A stretch of 64,000 nucleotides of DNA from an uncultured Collinsella sp. (lineage in GTDB: Bacteria > Actinomycetota > Coriobacteriia > Coriobacteriales > Coriobacteriaceae). The notes under the pieces are model-generated. The model was not told the origin of the DNA, did no database searches, and saw only the letters and a list, made by a program, of their open reading frames with translations. The position numbers and the translations under genes were made by a program. The DNA is taken from contig UQIY01000001.1 in the NCBI GenBank assembly GCA_900541195.1, positions 44,863 through 108,862 of the forward strand, in the 5' to 3' direction. Positions 8,321-17,204 of the stretch are shown here, one piece after another (positions within the stretch are counted from its first letter, which is position 1; each line of letters opens with the position of its first letter).

Positions 8321-8863
8321 ATGTTTGGTTTTAAGAAAGAGCTCTACACGCCCGAGTATCAGCTTGCCGGCGATGAGTGCGCGGTGATCGAGACGTCGAA
8401 GGGCACCATCAAGGTCAAGTTTGACGGCGAGGGCGCCCCCATCCACGTGGCGAACTTCTGCGAGCTTTCCACGATGGGTTTTTACGACGGCCTTAAGTTC
8501 CATCGCTATGTGCCCGGTTTTGTGATCCAGGGCGGCGACCCCAATACCCGCGATATGTCCGGCGCCGATGTCGCCGCCGGCCTTGAGGGCCCCGACGGCA
8601 TGCCCGGTACCGGTGGCCCCGGCTACTGCATCAAGGGCGAGTTCGCTACCAACCCGCGTAACAGCCACGTCGACGGCGCGCTTGCCATGGCACGTTCCAT
8701 GGATCCCGATTCCGCAGGTTCGCAGTTCTACTTCTGCCTGGGTGCCCAGCACAACCTCGACTCCGGCTATACCGTCTTTGGCACCACGGTCGAGGGCCTC
8801 GACGTCATCTCGCAGCTGCGTGCCGGTGACGAGATCGTCCATGTCGAGATCGTTCACGAGTAA
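8321..8863 (+). CDS. peptidyl-prolyl cis-trans isomerase, cyclophilin type
   Basis: Proline isomerase assisting protein folding. The ATG at 8321 (MFGFKKELYTPEY) follows AGGAAGGA at proper spacing. The 180-residue single-domain protein has the cyclophilin signatures KFHRYVPGFVIQGGDP (active-site Arg, Phe and Gln region) and GSQFYFCL, plus the conserved VFGTTVEGLDV near the end. There is no signal peptide or lipobox, so it is cytoplasmic. It is followed after 11 bases by the TPR gene, suggesting cotranscription. Confidence 0.93.
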   Translation: MFGFKKELYTPEYQLAGDECAVIETSKGTIKVKFDGEGAPIHVANFCELSTMGFYDGLKFHRYVPGFVIQGGDPNTRDMSGADVAAGLEGPDGMPGTGGPGYCIKGEFATNPRNSHVDGALAMARSMDPDSAGSQFYFCLGAQHNLDSGYTVFGTTVEGLDVISQLRAGDEIVHVEIVHE

Positions 8864-8874
8864 AGGGGACTTCC

Positions 8875-10170
8875 TTGAATAGCCAGCTGATCCAACAGGG
8901 CCGCGCCGCTTATCGCGCGGGTGATTATTCCGCTGCCGCCCAGATGCTCGGTGCGGCAAAGACCCCCGGTGAGATTATGGGCGAGGCCGACCATCTGCGC
9001 GGCAACGCCTTGATGCACCTGGGCATGTATGCCGAGGCCGCCGAGGCCTACGCCGCCGCCCTTAACGACGGTACCTATGGCAAGCGCGGCGCGCTGCTCA
9101 CCAACCGCGGCAAGGCGCTTGCTGCCGTGGGTGACTATGTGACTGCAGCCCAGGCGTTCTCTGCCGCAACGCAGGATGCATCCTATGCCACGCCGTTTAA
9201 GGCCTACCTGGGTCTGGGCAACGCGCTGTTCCAGTCGGGCGACTATGCCAATGCCGGTACTGCCTTCCGTCAGGCTGCCATCGACGGCGCCAACCCGGCT
9301 CCTGCCGCCGCACTCGGCGAGCTCGGTCGTTGCTTCATTAAGCTCGGCCGTCCGGCAGACGCCGTAGAGACCTACCGCACGGCCATCGACTTTGCCGGTC
9401 CGCGCGACGACACGCGTGCGCTTAACGCCGGTATGGGCGAGGCGCTTTCCGCCGCCGGTCGTCCCTCTGACGCGCTCGATGCCTTTAACGCCGCCACTGC
9501 CGACGGCATCTACCAGCTTACGCCCGAGCAGTCCGACGAGCTTGCCCGCGTGCACGATTCCCTCGCTGCGCTTTCGGCCCAGACGGCCATGGCCACGGCG
9601 CCGGCTCCCGCGATGGATGCTCCCGCCGTCGACCCGCTCGACCCCACGGGTGCTACCGGTCAGTTTATGCCCGACCCCTCGGACACCGGCTTCTTCACCC
9701 TGTCCGAGTCCGAGATGGTTCAGCAGGACCGCAAGGAGGCCAAGGTCCGTCGTCGCCATCGCCACACGGGCCTCAAGGTCTTCTTGGTTCTGCTTCTGCT
9801 GATTGTCCTTGCCGCAGGCGGTCTTGGCTTTGCCTACACGCGCGGCCTGGGCTTCCCCTCGCAGGAGTCTGTTGTCACCGACCTGTTCCAGGCCGCCGGT
9901 GACGGCGATACCGCCAAGGCCGAGTCCTGTCTTGCTTCCAGCCTGTCCGAGGACGCCAAGGCGATGATCATCTCTTCGATCCCGCAGGGCGCCACCGTCT
10001 CCATCGAGGGCATGGATCAGTCTATGACCGAGACCACCGCCAAGGTCAAGGCGTCGCTGTCCAAGGGCGGCGAGCAGGAGTACACCGTCAAGTTCGTGCG
10101 CTCCGACAACCATATCGGTTGGGCCGTCTCCTCGCTTGATATCGATCTTTCGGCCGCTGACAACCAGTAG
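8875..10170 (+). CDS. TPR-repeat membrane protein of unknown function
   Basis: The TTG start at 8875 follows AAAGGGG. The 431-residue protein has an N-terminal half of about seven tetratricopeptide-like helical repeats (residues 1-225, for example AYRAGDYSAAAQML, LGMYAEAAEAYAAAL, LFQSGDYANAGTAFRQA), an Ala/Pro-rich linker, a basic segment (KVRRRHRHTG), one transmembrane helix near residues 300-322 (FLVLLLLIVLAAGGLGFAY) and a C-terminal domain of about 105 residues that resembles DUF4878-like secreted domains. The TPR part would face the cytoplasm. It sits between a cyclophilin and mreB, so a link to envelope assembly is conceivable but only inferred. Confidence 0.8.
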   Translation: MNSQLIQQGRAAYRAGDYSAAAQMLGAAKTPGEIMGEADHLRGNALMHLGMYAEAAEAYAAALNDGTYGKRGALLTNRGKALAAVGDYVTAAQAFSAATQDASYATPFKAYLGLGNALFQSGDYANAGTAFRQAAIDGANPAPAAALGELGRCFIKLGRPADAVETYRTAIDFAGPRDDTRALNAGMGEALSAAGRPSDALDAFNAATADGIYQLTPEQSDELARVHDSLAALSAQTAMATAPAPAMDAPAVDPLDPTGATGQFMPDPSDTGFFTLSESEMVQQDRKEAKVRRRHRHTGLKVFLVLLLLIVLAAGGLGFAYTRGLGFPSQESVVTDLFQAAGDGDTAKAESCLASSLSEDAKAMIISSIPQGATVSIEGMDQSMTETTAKVKASLSKGGEQEYTVKFVRSDNHIGWAVSSLDIDLSAADNQ

Positions 10171-10192
10171 TGACCTTATGAGATTTGGCGCT

Positions 10193-10225
10193 GCCCGGTG
10201 CTTCACCGCAAGTGAGGCGCCGGGC
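10193..10225 (+). terminator. hairpin after the TPR gene
   Basis: Fourteen-base arms 10193-10206 and 10212-10225 pair with two G-U pairs around CGCAA. The tail is TTGCGC rather than a T run, so it may be a weak terminator or mRNA 3' stabiliser. A TATGAT at 10235-10240 could be a -10 box for mreB, but I see no good -35. Confidence 0.45.
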
Positions 10226-10285
10226 TTGCGCTAGTATGATGGGCTAGTAGTTTTCCAGCAATCATCCAACACATCAGGAGTTGCG

Positions 10286-11329
10286 TTGTTTTCTTTGATG
10301 GATATGTTCTTCGGTAGCTATGCGGGCGATCTTGCCATCGACCTCGGCACCGCCAACACGCTTGTCTCCGTGCGCGGCAAGGGCATCGTCATTCGCGAGC
10401 CCTCCGTTGTCGCCATCGACAAGAACGATGAGCGCATCCTGGCTGTCGGTATCGAGGCAAAGCGCATGCTCGGCCGTACGCCCGGTAACATTGTGGCTGT
10501 GCGTCCCCTTAAGGACGGCGTTATCGCCGACTTCGACGTTACCGAGGCCATGCTTCGCTATTTTATCGACAAGGCGTCCGAGAAGCGCTATCCGTGGACC
10601 CCGCGTCCGCGCGTTGTCGTCTGCGTCCCCTCCGGTGTCACGTCGGTCGAGAAGCGCGCCGTTTTTGAGGCTACGATCCAAGCCGGTGCCCGCCAGGCAT
10701 ACCTGATCGAGGAGCCCATGGCCGCTGCCATCGGCGCCGACTTGCCTGTCGAGGAGCCGACCGGCTCCATGGTCATCGATATCGGCGGCGGTACCACCGA
10801 GGTCGCCGTTATCGCCATGGGCGGTATCGTCGTGTCGCAGTCCATTCGCATTGCCGGTGACGAGTTTGATCAGGCCATCCTTACCCACGTTCGCGATGCC
10901 TATAACCTGGCTATCGGCGAGCGCACGGCCGAGGACATCAAGATCAAGGTCGGTTCTGCCGTGCCGCTCAAGGACGAGCTCGACGTCGAGGTCAACGGCC
11001 GCGACGTGATCACGGGCCTGCCCAAGACCGTGCGCATCGAGAGCGAGGAGATTCGTCGCGCGCTCAATAAGCCGCTCGACGAGATGGCCAAGGCCGTCAA
11101 GGACGCCCTCGACGCCACGCCGCCCGATCTTGCCTCGGATCTTATGTACTACGGCATCCTGTTGACCGGCGGCGGTGCGCTGCTGCGCGGCCTCGACGTG
11201 CGTCTGCGCGACGAGACCGGCGTTTCGGTCAACGTCAGCCCTACGGCGCTCGACAACGTCGTCAACGGCTGCGCCCGCGTGCTCGAGGCCAACGCGTTTG
11301 ACGGTGGCTTCGTCCAGACCAATGCTTAA
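10286..11329 (+). CDS. mreB: rod shape-determining protein MreB
   Basis: Bacterial actin that forms membrane-bound filaments guiding lateral wall synthesis. The TTG start at 10286 has AGGAG 5 bases upstream; an ATG four codons later lacks a site. The 347-residue protein has the actin-fold phosphate loops DLGTANTLV near the start and MVIDIGGGTTEVAVIAMGG near residue 160, the conserved EEPMAAAIGA, and the adenosine motif LLTGGGALLRGLD near residue 290. It heads mreB-mreC-mreD-mrdA-rodA, the complete elongasome set, spaced 9 to 32 bases apart. Confidence 0.97.
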   Translation: MFSLMDMFFGSYAGDLAIDLGTANTLVSVRGKGIVIREPSVVAIDKNDERILAVGIEAKRMLGRTPGNIVAVRPLKDGVIADFDVTEAMLRYFIDKASEKRYPWTPRPRVVVCVPSGVTSVEKRAVFEATIQAGARQAYLIEEPMAAAIGADLPVEEPTGSMVIDIGGGTTEVAVIAMGGIVVSQSIRIAGDEFDQAILTHVRDAYNLAIGERTAEDIKIKVGSAVPLKDELDVEVNGRDVITGLPKTVRIESEEIRRALNKPLDEMAKAVKDALDATPPDLASDLMYYGILLTGGGALLRGLDVRLRDETGVSVNVSPTALDNVVNGCARVLEANAFDGGFVQTNA

Positions 11330-11350
11330 TTTCCAAAAGGTGGATTCCAT

Positions 11351-12349
11351 TTGGCACGATCTTCGGGTTTCTCTTCAAATCTGAATACCAAGCGACAATC
11401 AACGGGTATGCGCCCGTTGATTGTTTTCAGCGTAATTTCGGTGCTGCTGCTTACGTTTTACATTCGCGAGGGTGAGGCGGGACCGATTCATGCCGTGCGT
11501 TCTGGCGTGACGACGATTACCTCGCCGGTGCGTTTTGTGGGCTCGGCTGTGGCCGCGCCCTTTAACGCAATCGGAAACGTGTTCTCAAACCTTACGGCTT
11601 CGCAAGACACCCTCGACGAGCTTAAGAAGCAAAACGAGGTCCTGACGTCAAAGGTTGCCGAGCTCTCCGAGGCTCAAAAGACCGCCGAGCGACTCGAGAG
11701 CCTGGTCGGTCTTCAGTCGACCTACAACCTCAAGTCCACCGCGGCTCGCATTGTCGGCGCGTCGGGCGATGCCTGGACCTCGACCGTTACCATCGACAAA
11801 GGCTCTGCCGACGGTCTTACCATCAACATGCCCGTGACGAGTTCTGCCGGTGTCATCGGTCAGATTATCGAGGTTTCGGCCAAGACCTCCACCGTCCGCC
11901 TGATTAGTGGTGAGAACTCGGGTGTGTCCGCCATGGTGCAGGATACGCGTGCTCAGGGCATGCTGCAGGGGCAGCCCGACGGTACCCTGCGCCTGGAGCA
12001 CGTGAGTGTCGACTCCGACGTGAAGGTGGGCGATATCATCGTGACCTCGGGCATCGGCGGCGTATTCCCCAAGGGCCTGCCGCTCGGTACGGTCTCGTCG
12101 GTGGAGAAGTCTGCCAACGATGTGTACTACACCATCGTCGTGCGCGCTCAGACAACGGCCGAAAACAACGAGGAAGTGCTGGTCATTACGTCGCTGACCG
12201 ATGAGCAGTCGGCTTCGGACGAGGATGTGAGCAGCGCCAACAGTACGCCGCAGGGCACCTCGCGCGATGCGGCCACCAAGTCCAAAGATGAAAGCTCGGA
12301 TGAAAACTCCGATGCGTCCGACACGACTGACTCGGGCTCGAGCGAATAG
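11351..12349 (+). CDS. mreC: rod shape-determining protein MreC
   Basis: Extracytoplasmic scaffold that connects MreB filaments to the elongation penicillin-binding proteins. A TTG start at 11351 follows AAAGGTGG. The 332-residue product has a short cytoplasmic N-terminus, a transmembrane helix (PLIVFSVISVLLLTFYI, about residues 21-38), a coiled coil near residues 75-110 (LDELKKQNEVLTSKVAELSE), and the beta-barrel core with SADGLTINMPVTSSAGVIGQI and VTSGIGGVFPKGLPLG motifs. The last 50 residues are a low-complexity Ser/Asp/Glu-rich tail. It is the second gene of the mre cluster. Confidence 0.95.
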   Translation: MARSSGFSSNLNTKRQSTGMRPLIVFSVISVLLLTFYIREGEAGPIHAVRSGVTTITSPVRFVGSAVAAPFNAIGNVFSNLTASQDTLDELKKQNEVLTSKVAELSEAQKTAERLESLVGLQSTYNLKSTAARIVGASGDAWTSTVTIDKGSADGLTINMPVTSSAGVIGQIIEVSAKTSTVRLISGENSGVSAMVQDTRAQGMLQGQPDGTLRLEHVSVDSDVKVGDIIVTSGIGGVFPKGLPLGTVSSVEKSANDVYYTIVVRAQTTAENNEEVLVITSLTDEQSASDEDVSSANSTPQGTSRDAATKSKDESSDENSDASDTTDSGSSE

Positions 12350-12361
12350 GGAGGCATGTCC

Positions 12362-12928
12362 ATGGATCTACACGAACAGGGGACTGGCTCCCGCACTTTT
12401 GCGATTGCCGCCATTGTCTGCGTCCTGCTGCAGGCGGGCTTGGCGCCGCAGATCTCCATCGCGGGCGGTCGCATCAACTTTATGATTATCCTGGTGTGCC
12501 TGAGTGTGTTTTCGGTCGATCCCACGCGGGCCGTCATCTGCGGTTTTTGCAGTGGCCTGTTCTACGACCTGTCGGCAGCCGTGCCGGTGGGCGTGATGTC
12601 GCTGTTGCTGACAGTGGGCAGCTTTGCCCTGACACACAGTGCCGCCGGTCAGACGGGCGGCACCCCGAGCGCTCGCGGCATCACGGTGGGCGCCTTTGCG
12701 CTTGCCATTAACGTGATCTACAGCATTATCTTGCTGTTTATGGGACTGGAATCGAGTTTTGTCGTGGCGATCTTTGGACACGCCCTGCCGTCCTCGATTC
12801 TGACCGGTCTGGTCGCCGTTCCGTTTTTGATGTCCGGCGTCGCGCCGCAGTCTGGCTATGGGTTCTCCGCGCGCGGTGGGCGTCAGACGGGTATGCGCTT
12901 TAAGCCCAAGACCCGTAAGCTCAAATAG
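12362..12928 (+). CDS. mreD: rod shape-determining protein MreD
   Basis: Integral membrane component of the elongasome. The ATG at 12362 is preferred to that at 12356, because TAGGGAGG ends 7 bases before 12362 and only 1 base before 12356. The 188-residue protein is hydrophobic with about five predicted transmembrane segments, for example FAIAAIVCVLLQAGL, FMIILVCLSVFSV and LTVGSFALTH; VFSVDPTRAVICGFCSGLFYDL is the typical MreD central region. The C-terminal 30 residues are basic. Sequence conservation in this family is low, so the call rests also on position between mreC and mrdA. Confidence 0.88.
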   Translation: MDLHEQGTGSRTFAIAAIVCVLLQAGLAPQISIAGGRINFMIILVCLSVFSVDPTRAVICGFCSGLFYDLSAAVPVGVMSLLLTVGSFALTHSAAGQTGGTPSARGITVGAFALAINVIYSIILLFMGLESSFVVAIFGHALPSSILTGLVAVPFLMSGVAPQSGYGFSARGGRQTGMRFKPKTRKLK

Positions 12929-12941
12929 GGGAGGTCTGTAG

Positions 12942-15011
12942 ATGTCTTCCCAGTTGACGGTTGTTGTCGCTGGCATCGTCCTGGTCGTGGCCATTGTGGT
13001 CGCGCTGGTCATCATGCGACGCGGCGACTCCCGCTTTACCTACGATACGCAGCACGGAACGGCCCCGCGCGCCACCGAGGGCGAGGGCAATACGGCCGCT
13101 ACGGCCTTCAAGGGCCGCTTTTCCATCCTCACCGCGGGCGTGGGTGCGATGTTTGCCGCGCTTGCCGTTAAACTGTGGGGCATGCAGATGGTCTCGTCGG
13201 ACTACTACGACAAGCAGGCCAAGAGCAATCAGACCCGTACCGTTACCACGCCTGCCGTTCGTGGCCGCATCTTGGACCGCAACGGCGTCGCGCTGGTGCA
13301 AAACCGCCCCTCGCTCGCCGTCGTCGCCTATCGCGACCTTGCCGACGACAAGGTACTGGTGCGCCATCTTGCCAACGTGCTCGGCATGCCGTATATCGCG
13401 GTGCTGCGCAACATCCAGGACAATTCCGAAGGTGCGCAGAGCCTGCATACGATCGCGACTGACGTGCGCCGCTCTACTGTCGCCTACATTCAGGAGCACG
13501 CCGGTGAGTTTCCCGGCGTGAAGATCGCCGAGCGCACCGAGCGCCAATACCCGTATGGCGAGACCGCCTGCCATATCTTGGGCTATACCGGCACCATTAC
13601 CTCCGAGCAGCTCGAGGCGCAGAACAAGAAGTCGTCGGACGGCAGCGATAGCGCGGCTGGCCAGATTTCGTATCAATCGGGCGATATTGTGGGCCAGGCG
13701 GGCGTAGAGATTTACTACGAAAATCTGCTGCAGGGCATTCGTGGTGAGCAGACCGTGAAAGTTGACGCCTCGGGTAACGTGACCGGTCAAGCCGGCGCCG
13801 TTCCCGCCAAGGCCGGTTCTGACATTAAGCTTACGCTCGATCTTAAGATTCAACAGGCCTGCGAGACGGCTCTGGCGAATGCCATTGAGCTTGCCAAGAC
13901 CACGGGTCATAGCGATGCCGGCAACGGCGCCGTGGTGTGTCTCGATCCCAACAATGGTGAGATTCTGGGTATGGCGAGCGAGCCCAAGTTTGATCCGTCG
14001 GTGTTCATCGGCGGCGTTTCCAACGACGTGTGGACCGAGCTCAACGACGACAAGGGTTCGCATCCGCTGCTCAACCGCGCCATTAGCGGCCAGTATATGT
14101 CGGCTTCGACCATCAAGCCGCTCTCGGCTCTGGCCGGTCTTGAGTTTGGAACCTATACCTCAGGCCAGACCACGAACTGCACGGGCTATTGGACGGGCCT
14201 GGGCAAGTCATGGGGTAAGTACTGCTGGCTGCATTCCGGTCACGGCACTATGACGCTGCAGTCCGGTATCGCCAACTCGTGCGACCCCGTGTTTTACGAT
14301 ATGGGCAAGGCGTTTTTCTACAACGACCAGCATCCCGAGGGTCTGCAAGAGGTCTTTCGCCGTTGGGGCCTGGGCAAGACCTGCGGCATCGATCTGCCAA
14401 GCGAGGGCACCGGTCGTATTCCTGACGCCAAGTGGAAAGAGTCCTACTTTACCGACGCCTCGGCCGAGGACCGCAAGTGGAATGCCGGCGATATGACTAA
14501 CATCGCTATCGGCCAGGGCGACATTTTGGTGACGCCGCTGCAGATGGCGTGTGCCTACATGGGCCTTGCCAACGGCGGCAAACAGTATGTGCCCCACGTC
14601 TTCTTGTCGGCGGTGTCGCGCGATGGCGACGGCGATGCCTACAAGTACAACGGCAAGGGCAAAAAGAAGCGCCTGGAGGCCCATATCAATAGCGACGCCG
14701 ACCTGGCGCTGGTCCGTAACGGCATGCACGATGTGATTTACTCGGCGTCGACTTCGACCGCCGCGCACTTTAACTCCTTGACCCCCACGGTCTACGGCAA
14801 GTCCGGCACGGGCGAGAAGAGCGGCGAGGACGATTACGCGTGGTTTTGCGCCTACGCGCCGGCCGATGAGCCCAAGTACGTGATTGTCACTGTCTTGGAA
14901 CAGGGCGGTGGTGGCTCCGATACCGCGCTGCACGTCGTGCGCGATGTCCTCGGTGCCATCTATGATGAGCCTGACACATCTTCTGCCACGGGCGATTCTT
15001 CGGTTCGATAG
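12942..15011 (+). CDS. mrdA: penicillin-binding protein 2, elongation transpeptidase
   Basis: Class B penicillin-binding protein that cross-links peptidoglycan during elongation with RodA. The ATG at 12942 follows GGGAGGT. The 689-residue protein has an N-terminal membrane anchor (VVVAGIVLVVAIVVALVIM), a second hydrophobic segment near residue 65, a dimerisation domain with RGRILDRNGVALVQNRPSLAV, and the transpeptidase domain with SxxK (Ser389 to Lys392, STIK), an SCD motif in IANSCDPVFYD and KSGTGEKSG as the KTG box. It has two hydrophobic segments rather than one, which is slightly unusual. It ends 9 bases before rodA. Confidence 0.94.
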   Translation: MSSQLTVVVAGIVLVVAIVVALVIMRRGDSRFTYDTQHGTAPRATEGEGNTAATAFKGRFSILTAGVGAMFAALAVKLWGMQMVSSDYYDKQAKSNQTRTVTTPAVRGRILDRNGVALVQNRPSLAVVAYRDLADDKVLVRHLANVLGMPYIAVLRNIQDNSEGAQSLHTIATDVRRSTVAYIQEHAGEFPGVKIAERTERQYPYGETACHILGYTGTITSEQLEAQNKKSSDGSDSAAGQISYQSGDIVGQAGVEIYYENLLQGIRGEQTVKVDASGNVTGQAGAVPAKAGSDIKLTLDLKIQQACETALANAIELAKTTGHSDAGNGAVVCLDPNNGEILGMASEPKFDPSVFIGGVSNDVWTELNDDKGSHPLLNRAISGQYMSASTIKPLSALAGLEFGTYTSGQTTNCTGYWTGLGKSWGKYCWLHSGHGTMTLQSGIANSCDPVFYDMGKAFFYNDQHPEGLQEVFRRWGLGKTCGIDLPSEGTGRIPDAKWKESYFTDASAEDRKWNAGDMTNIAIGQGDILVTPLQMACAYMGLANGGKQYVPHVFLSAVSRDGDGDAYKYNGKGKKKRLEAHINSDADLALVRNGMHDVIYSASTSTAAHFNSLTPTVYGKSGTGEKSGEDDYAWFCAYAPADEPKYVIVTVLEQGGGGSDTALHVVRDVLGAIYDEPDTSSATGDSSVR

Positions 15012-15020
15012 GAGGTTGCG

Positions 15021-16247
15021 ATGGATTTTTCGCCGGCGGACCTGTTCCGCTCAACTAAAACCGGTTCCCGCAGCAGCCTGGACCGTGTCAACAAGCAGCT
15101 TTCGGCCTCGCGCGGCACGTTTCGCCAGAAGGTGCACATCGGCGTGCTGCTGGCAACCTTGGCACTCGTTGCCTATGGTGCCGTCATCATTTGGTCGGCA
15201 TCGCAGTTTAAGGCCGACGCCTCATTTTCGCGCCACCTGTTGGGCATCGGCATCGGTGCGGTGCTTGCGGTGCTCGTCTGGCGTACCGATCTGCGCGGCA
15301 TCTCTAACTTCTCGACGGCGCTGCTCGTCATCGACCTCATTGTGATTTTCTCGCCCAAGATTCCGGGGCTGTCCTATACGGGCGGTCTGGGCATGACGGG
15401 CTGGATCAAGATTCCCGGTATCGGTCTTACCTTCCAGCCGGTCGAGCTCGCCAAGCTCATCACGATCTTCTTTATCGCCACGCTTGGTTCGCAGTACAAC
15501 GGCCGCATCGATACCGCCCGCGACTACATTAAGCTCTGCGGCATGCTTTCCGTTCCGTTTTTGGCCGTCGTCGCCATGGGCGACCTGGGTTCGGGCCTGG
15601 TCGTGTTGGTGTCGGGTGCCGTTGTGATCTGCATGAGCGGTGCGCGCCGCGAATGGGTGCTGTCGACCTTGGCTCTGCTCGTGGGTTTGGTGGCGCTCAT
15701 CCTGGCGCTCGATTCTGTGCTCGATTCTCTTTTGGGCCATGACGTTTTGATCAAGCAGTACCAGATGAACCGACTGACCGTCTTTATCGACCCCGATAAT
15801 GCCGATTCGGACGATGCCTACAACTTGCAGCAATCGCTCATCGCGGTTGGATCGGGTGGCTTTTTCGGTAAAGGTCTGGGCCATGCGACGCAGTCTGCCG
15901 GTGGCTTTCTGCCCGAGTTCCACACCGACTTCGTCTTTGCCTTTTTGTCCGAGACCTTTGGCTTCTGCGGCTCCTTTTTGCTGCTGTGCCTGTACGTGCT
16001 GCTCATGTTCTCGACGATTCGCGTCGCCTTTAAGTGTGAGTCTCTGTTCCTACGCTTGTCATGCGTGGGTATCGTCGGCATGTGGGCATTCCAGACCTTC
16101 GAGAACATCGGCATGTGCATCGGCATGATGCCGATTACCGGTATTCCGCTGCCGTTCATTAGCTTCGGTTCGTCCTCGATGATGATCCAGTTGCTGACGG
16201 TGGGTATCGTACAATCCATATGGCGGCATCGTTCGGGCGCCGCGTAA
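15021..16247 (+). CDS. rodA: peptidoglycan glycosyltransferase RodA
   Basis: SEDS-family polymerase that extends glycan strands from lipid II in the elongasome. The ATG follows TAGGAGGT. The 408 residues hold about ten transmembrane helices. SEDS landmarks are GWIKIPGIGLTFQPVELAKL, the large loop with RLTVFIDPDNADSDDAYNLQQSLIAVGSGG (quoted in parts: SLIAVGSGGFFGKGLG), FLPEFHTDFVFAFLSETFG with the catalytic-site region, and GIPLPFISFGSSSM near the C-terminus. It sits directly downstream of its partner mrdA. Assignment to RodA rather than FtsW follows from this context. Confidence 0.95.
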   Translation: MDFSPADLFRSTKTGSRSSLDRVNKQLSASRGTFRQKVHIGVLLATLALVAYGAVIIWSASQFKADASFSRHLLGIGIGAVLAVLVWRTDLRGISNFSTALLVIDLIVIFSPKIPGLSYTGGLGMTGWIKIPGIGLTFQPVELAKLITIFFIATLGSQYNGRIDTARDYIKLCGMLSVPFLAVVAMGDLGSGLVVLVSGAVVICMSGARREWVLSTLALLVGLVALILALDSVLDSLLGHDVLIKQYQMNRLTVFIDPDNADSDDAYNLQQSLIAVGSGGFFGKGLGHATQSAGGFLPEFHTDFVFAFLSETFGFCGSFLLLCLYVLLMFSTIRVAFKCESLFLRLSCVGIVGMWAFQTFENIGMCIGMMPITGIPLPFISFGSSSMMIQLLTVGIVQSIWRHRSGAA

Positions 16248-16265
16248 CCGCTGGAGGGGTTTGCT

Positions 16266-17195
16266 ATGAAGATTCCCGTGGACAAGCTGACCCGCGTCTT
16301 TAAGATGGGCGCGACCACCAAGAAGGATTCCGACACGCCGGTTCGCGTGTCCGTCTACCTCGATTCGTCTGCCTCGCGTTTTTTGGTCGAGACGGTGCGC
16401 GATGCCTTCGTGCCGCAGACGACGTCTGGCATTGTGCGCGTTGAGCGCCTGGGTGAGGACCGTATCGTCCCCAAGACCGATACCGACGTGGTGCTGGTCC
16501 TTTCGTGCGGATCCGACCGTCTGGAGAGCGCTGTACAGGAGCTTGTGATTGCCGGCGCCCCCGTGTGCGTGCTGGCCGAGTCTGCTGTCGAGGTGCCTTT
16601 TATCCAGGAGTCCACGCCCATGCTCGGCGCGGTGGCGGCCACCGATAAGACGTATCTGCTCGAGACGCTTGCCCGCTGGATTCTCGATCGCACGGACAAG
16701 GAGACGGCCTTTGCGGCGAACTTTGTTTTTATGCGTATTGCGGCCGCTAACCGCATCATCACCTCGTGCGCGCTTACCAATATGGCGACGGGCGCGCTGG
16801 TGTTTTTGCCGGGGGCCGATTATCCCGTTATGGCGCTGGCGCAGGTGGGCATGCTCTTTGAGCTCGCGGCCATCTTTGGACGCGGTATTAAGCCCGAGCG
16901 CGGTTATGAGGTCGCGGGCGTGCTTGCCGGCGGCTTGGTGCTCCGCGCCGTCACCCGCGCCCTGGTAAAGCAGACGCCGCATATTGGGTTTGCCGTCAAG
17001 GCGCTGACCGCCGCCGCGGGAACCTATGGCATGGGCCGTGCGCTCGTGTCGTTGTATGAACGCGACATCGACTACAGCCGTGCCAACGAGGTGGCTGCCG
17101 CCACGTTCTCGCGCGTCCGCGACCTGGTGACCACGGTTGCCGGCGCTACTCGTCCCATGGGTCCCTTTGAGGACGCATCTGATCTCGCTGCTTAG
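16266..17195 (+). CDS. membrane protein, DUF697-like, in the elongasome cluster
   Basis: A 309-residue protein whose ATG at 16266 follows GGAGGGG. The first 130 residues resemble a Rossmann-like fold without a P-loop (VRVSVYLDSSASRFLV, VVLVLSCGSDRLESAVQELVIAGAPVCVLAES). The second half is hydrophobic and Ala/Gly-rich with a FVFMRIAAANRIITSCALTNMATGALV stretch, YPVMALAQVGMLFELAAIFGRG and a further pair of helices, which recalls DUF697 and YcjF-type membrane proteins often joined to GTPases. It begins 18 bases after rodA and ends 9 bases before the radical SAM gene. Its function is unknown; cotranscription with rodA suggests an envelope role. Confidence 0.7.
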   Translation: MKIPVDKLTRVFKMGATTKKDSDTPVRVSVYLDSSASRFLVETVRDAFVPQTTSGIVRVERLGEDRIVPKTDTDVVLVLSCGSDRLESAVQELVIAGAPVCVLAESAVEVPFIQESTPMLGAVAATDKTYLLETLARWILDRTDKETAFAANFVFMRIAAANRIITSCALTNMATGALVFLPGADYPVMALAQVGMLFELAAIFGRGIKPERGYEVAGVLAGGLVLRAVTRALVKQTPHIGFAVKALTAAAGTYGMGRALVSLYERDIDYSRANEVAAATFSRVRDLVTTVAGATRPMGPFEDASDLAA

Positions 17196-17204
17196 GGGTT
17201 TCTT

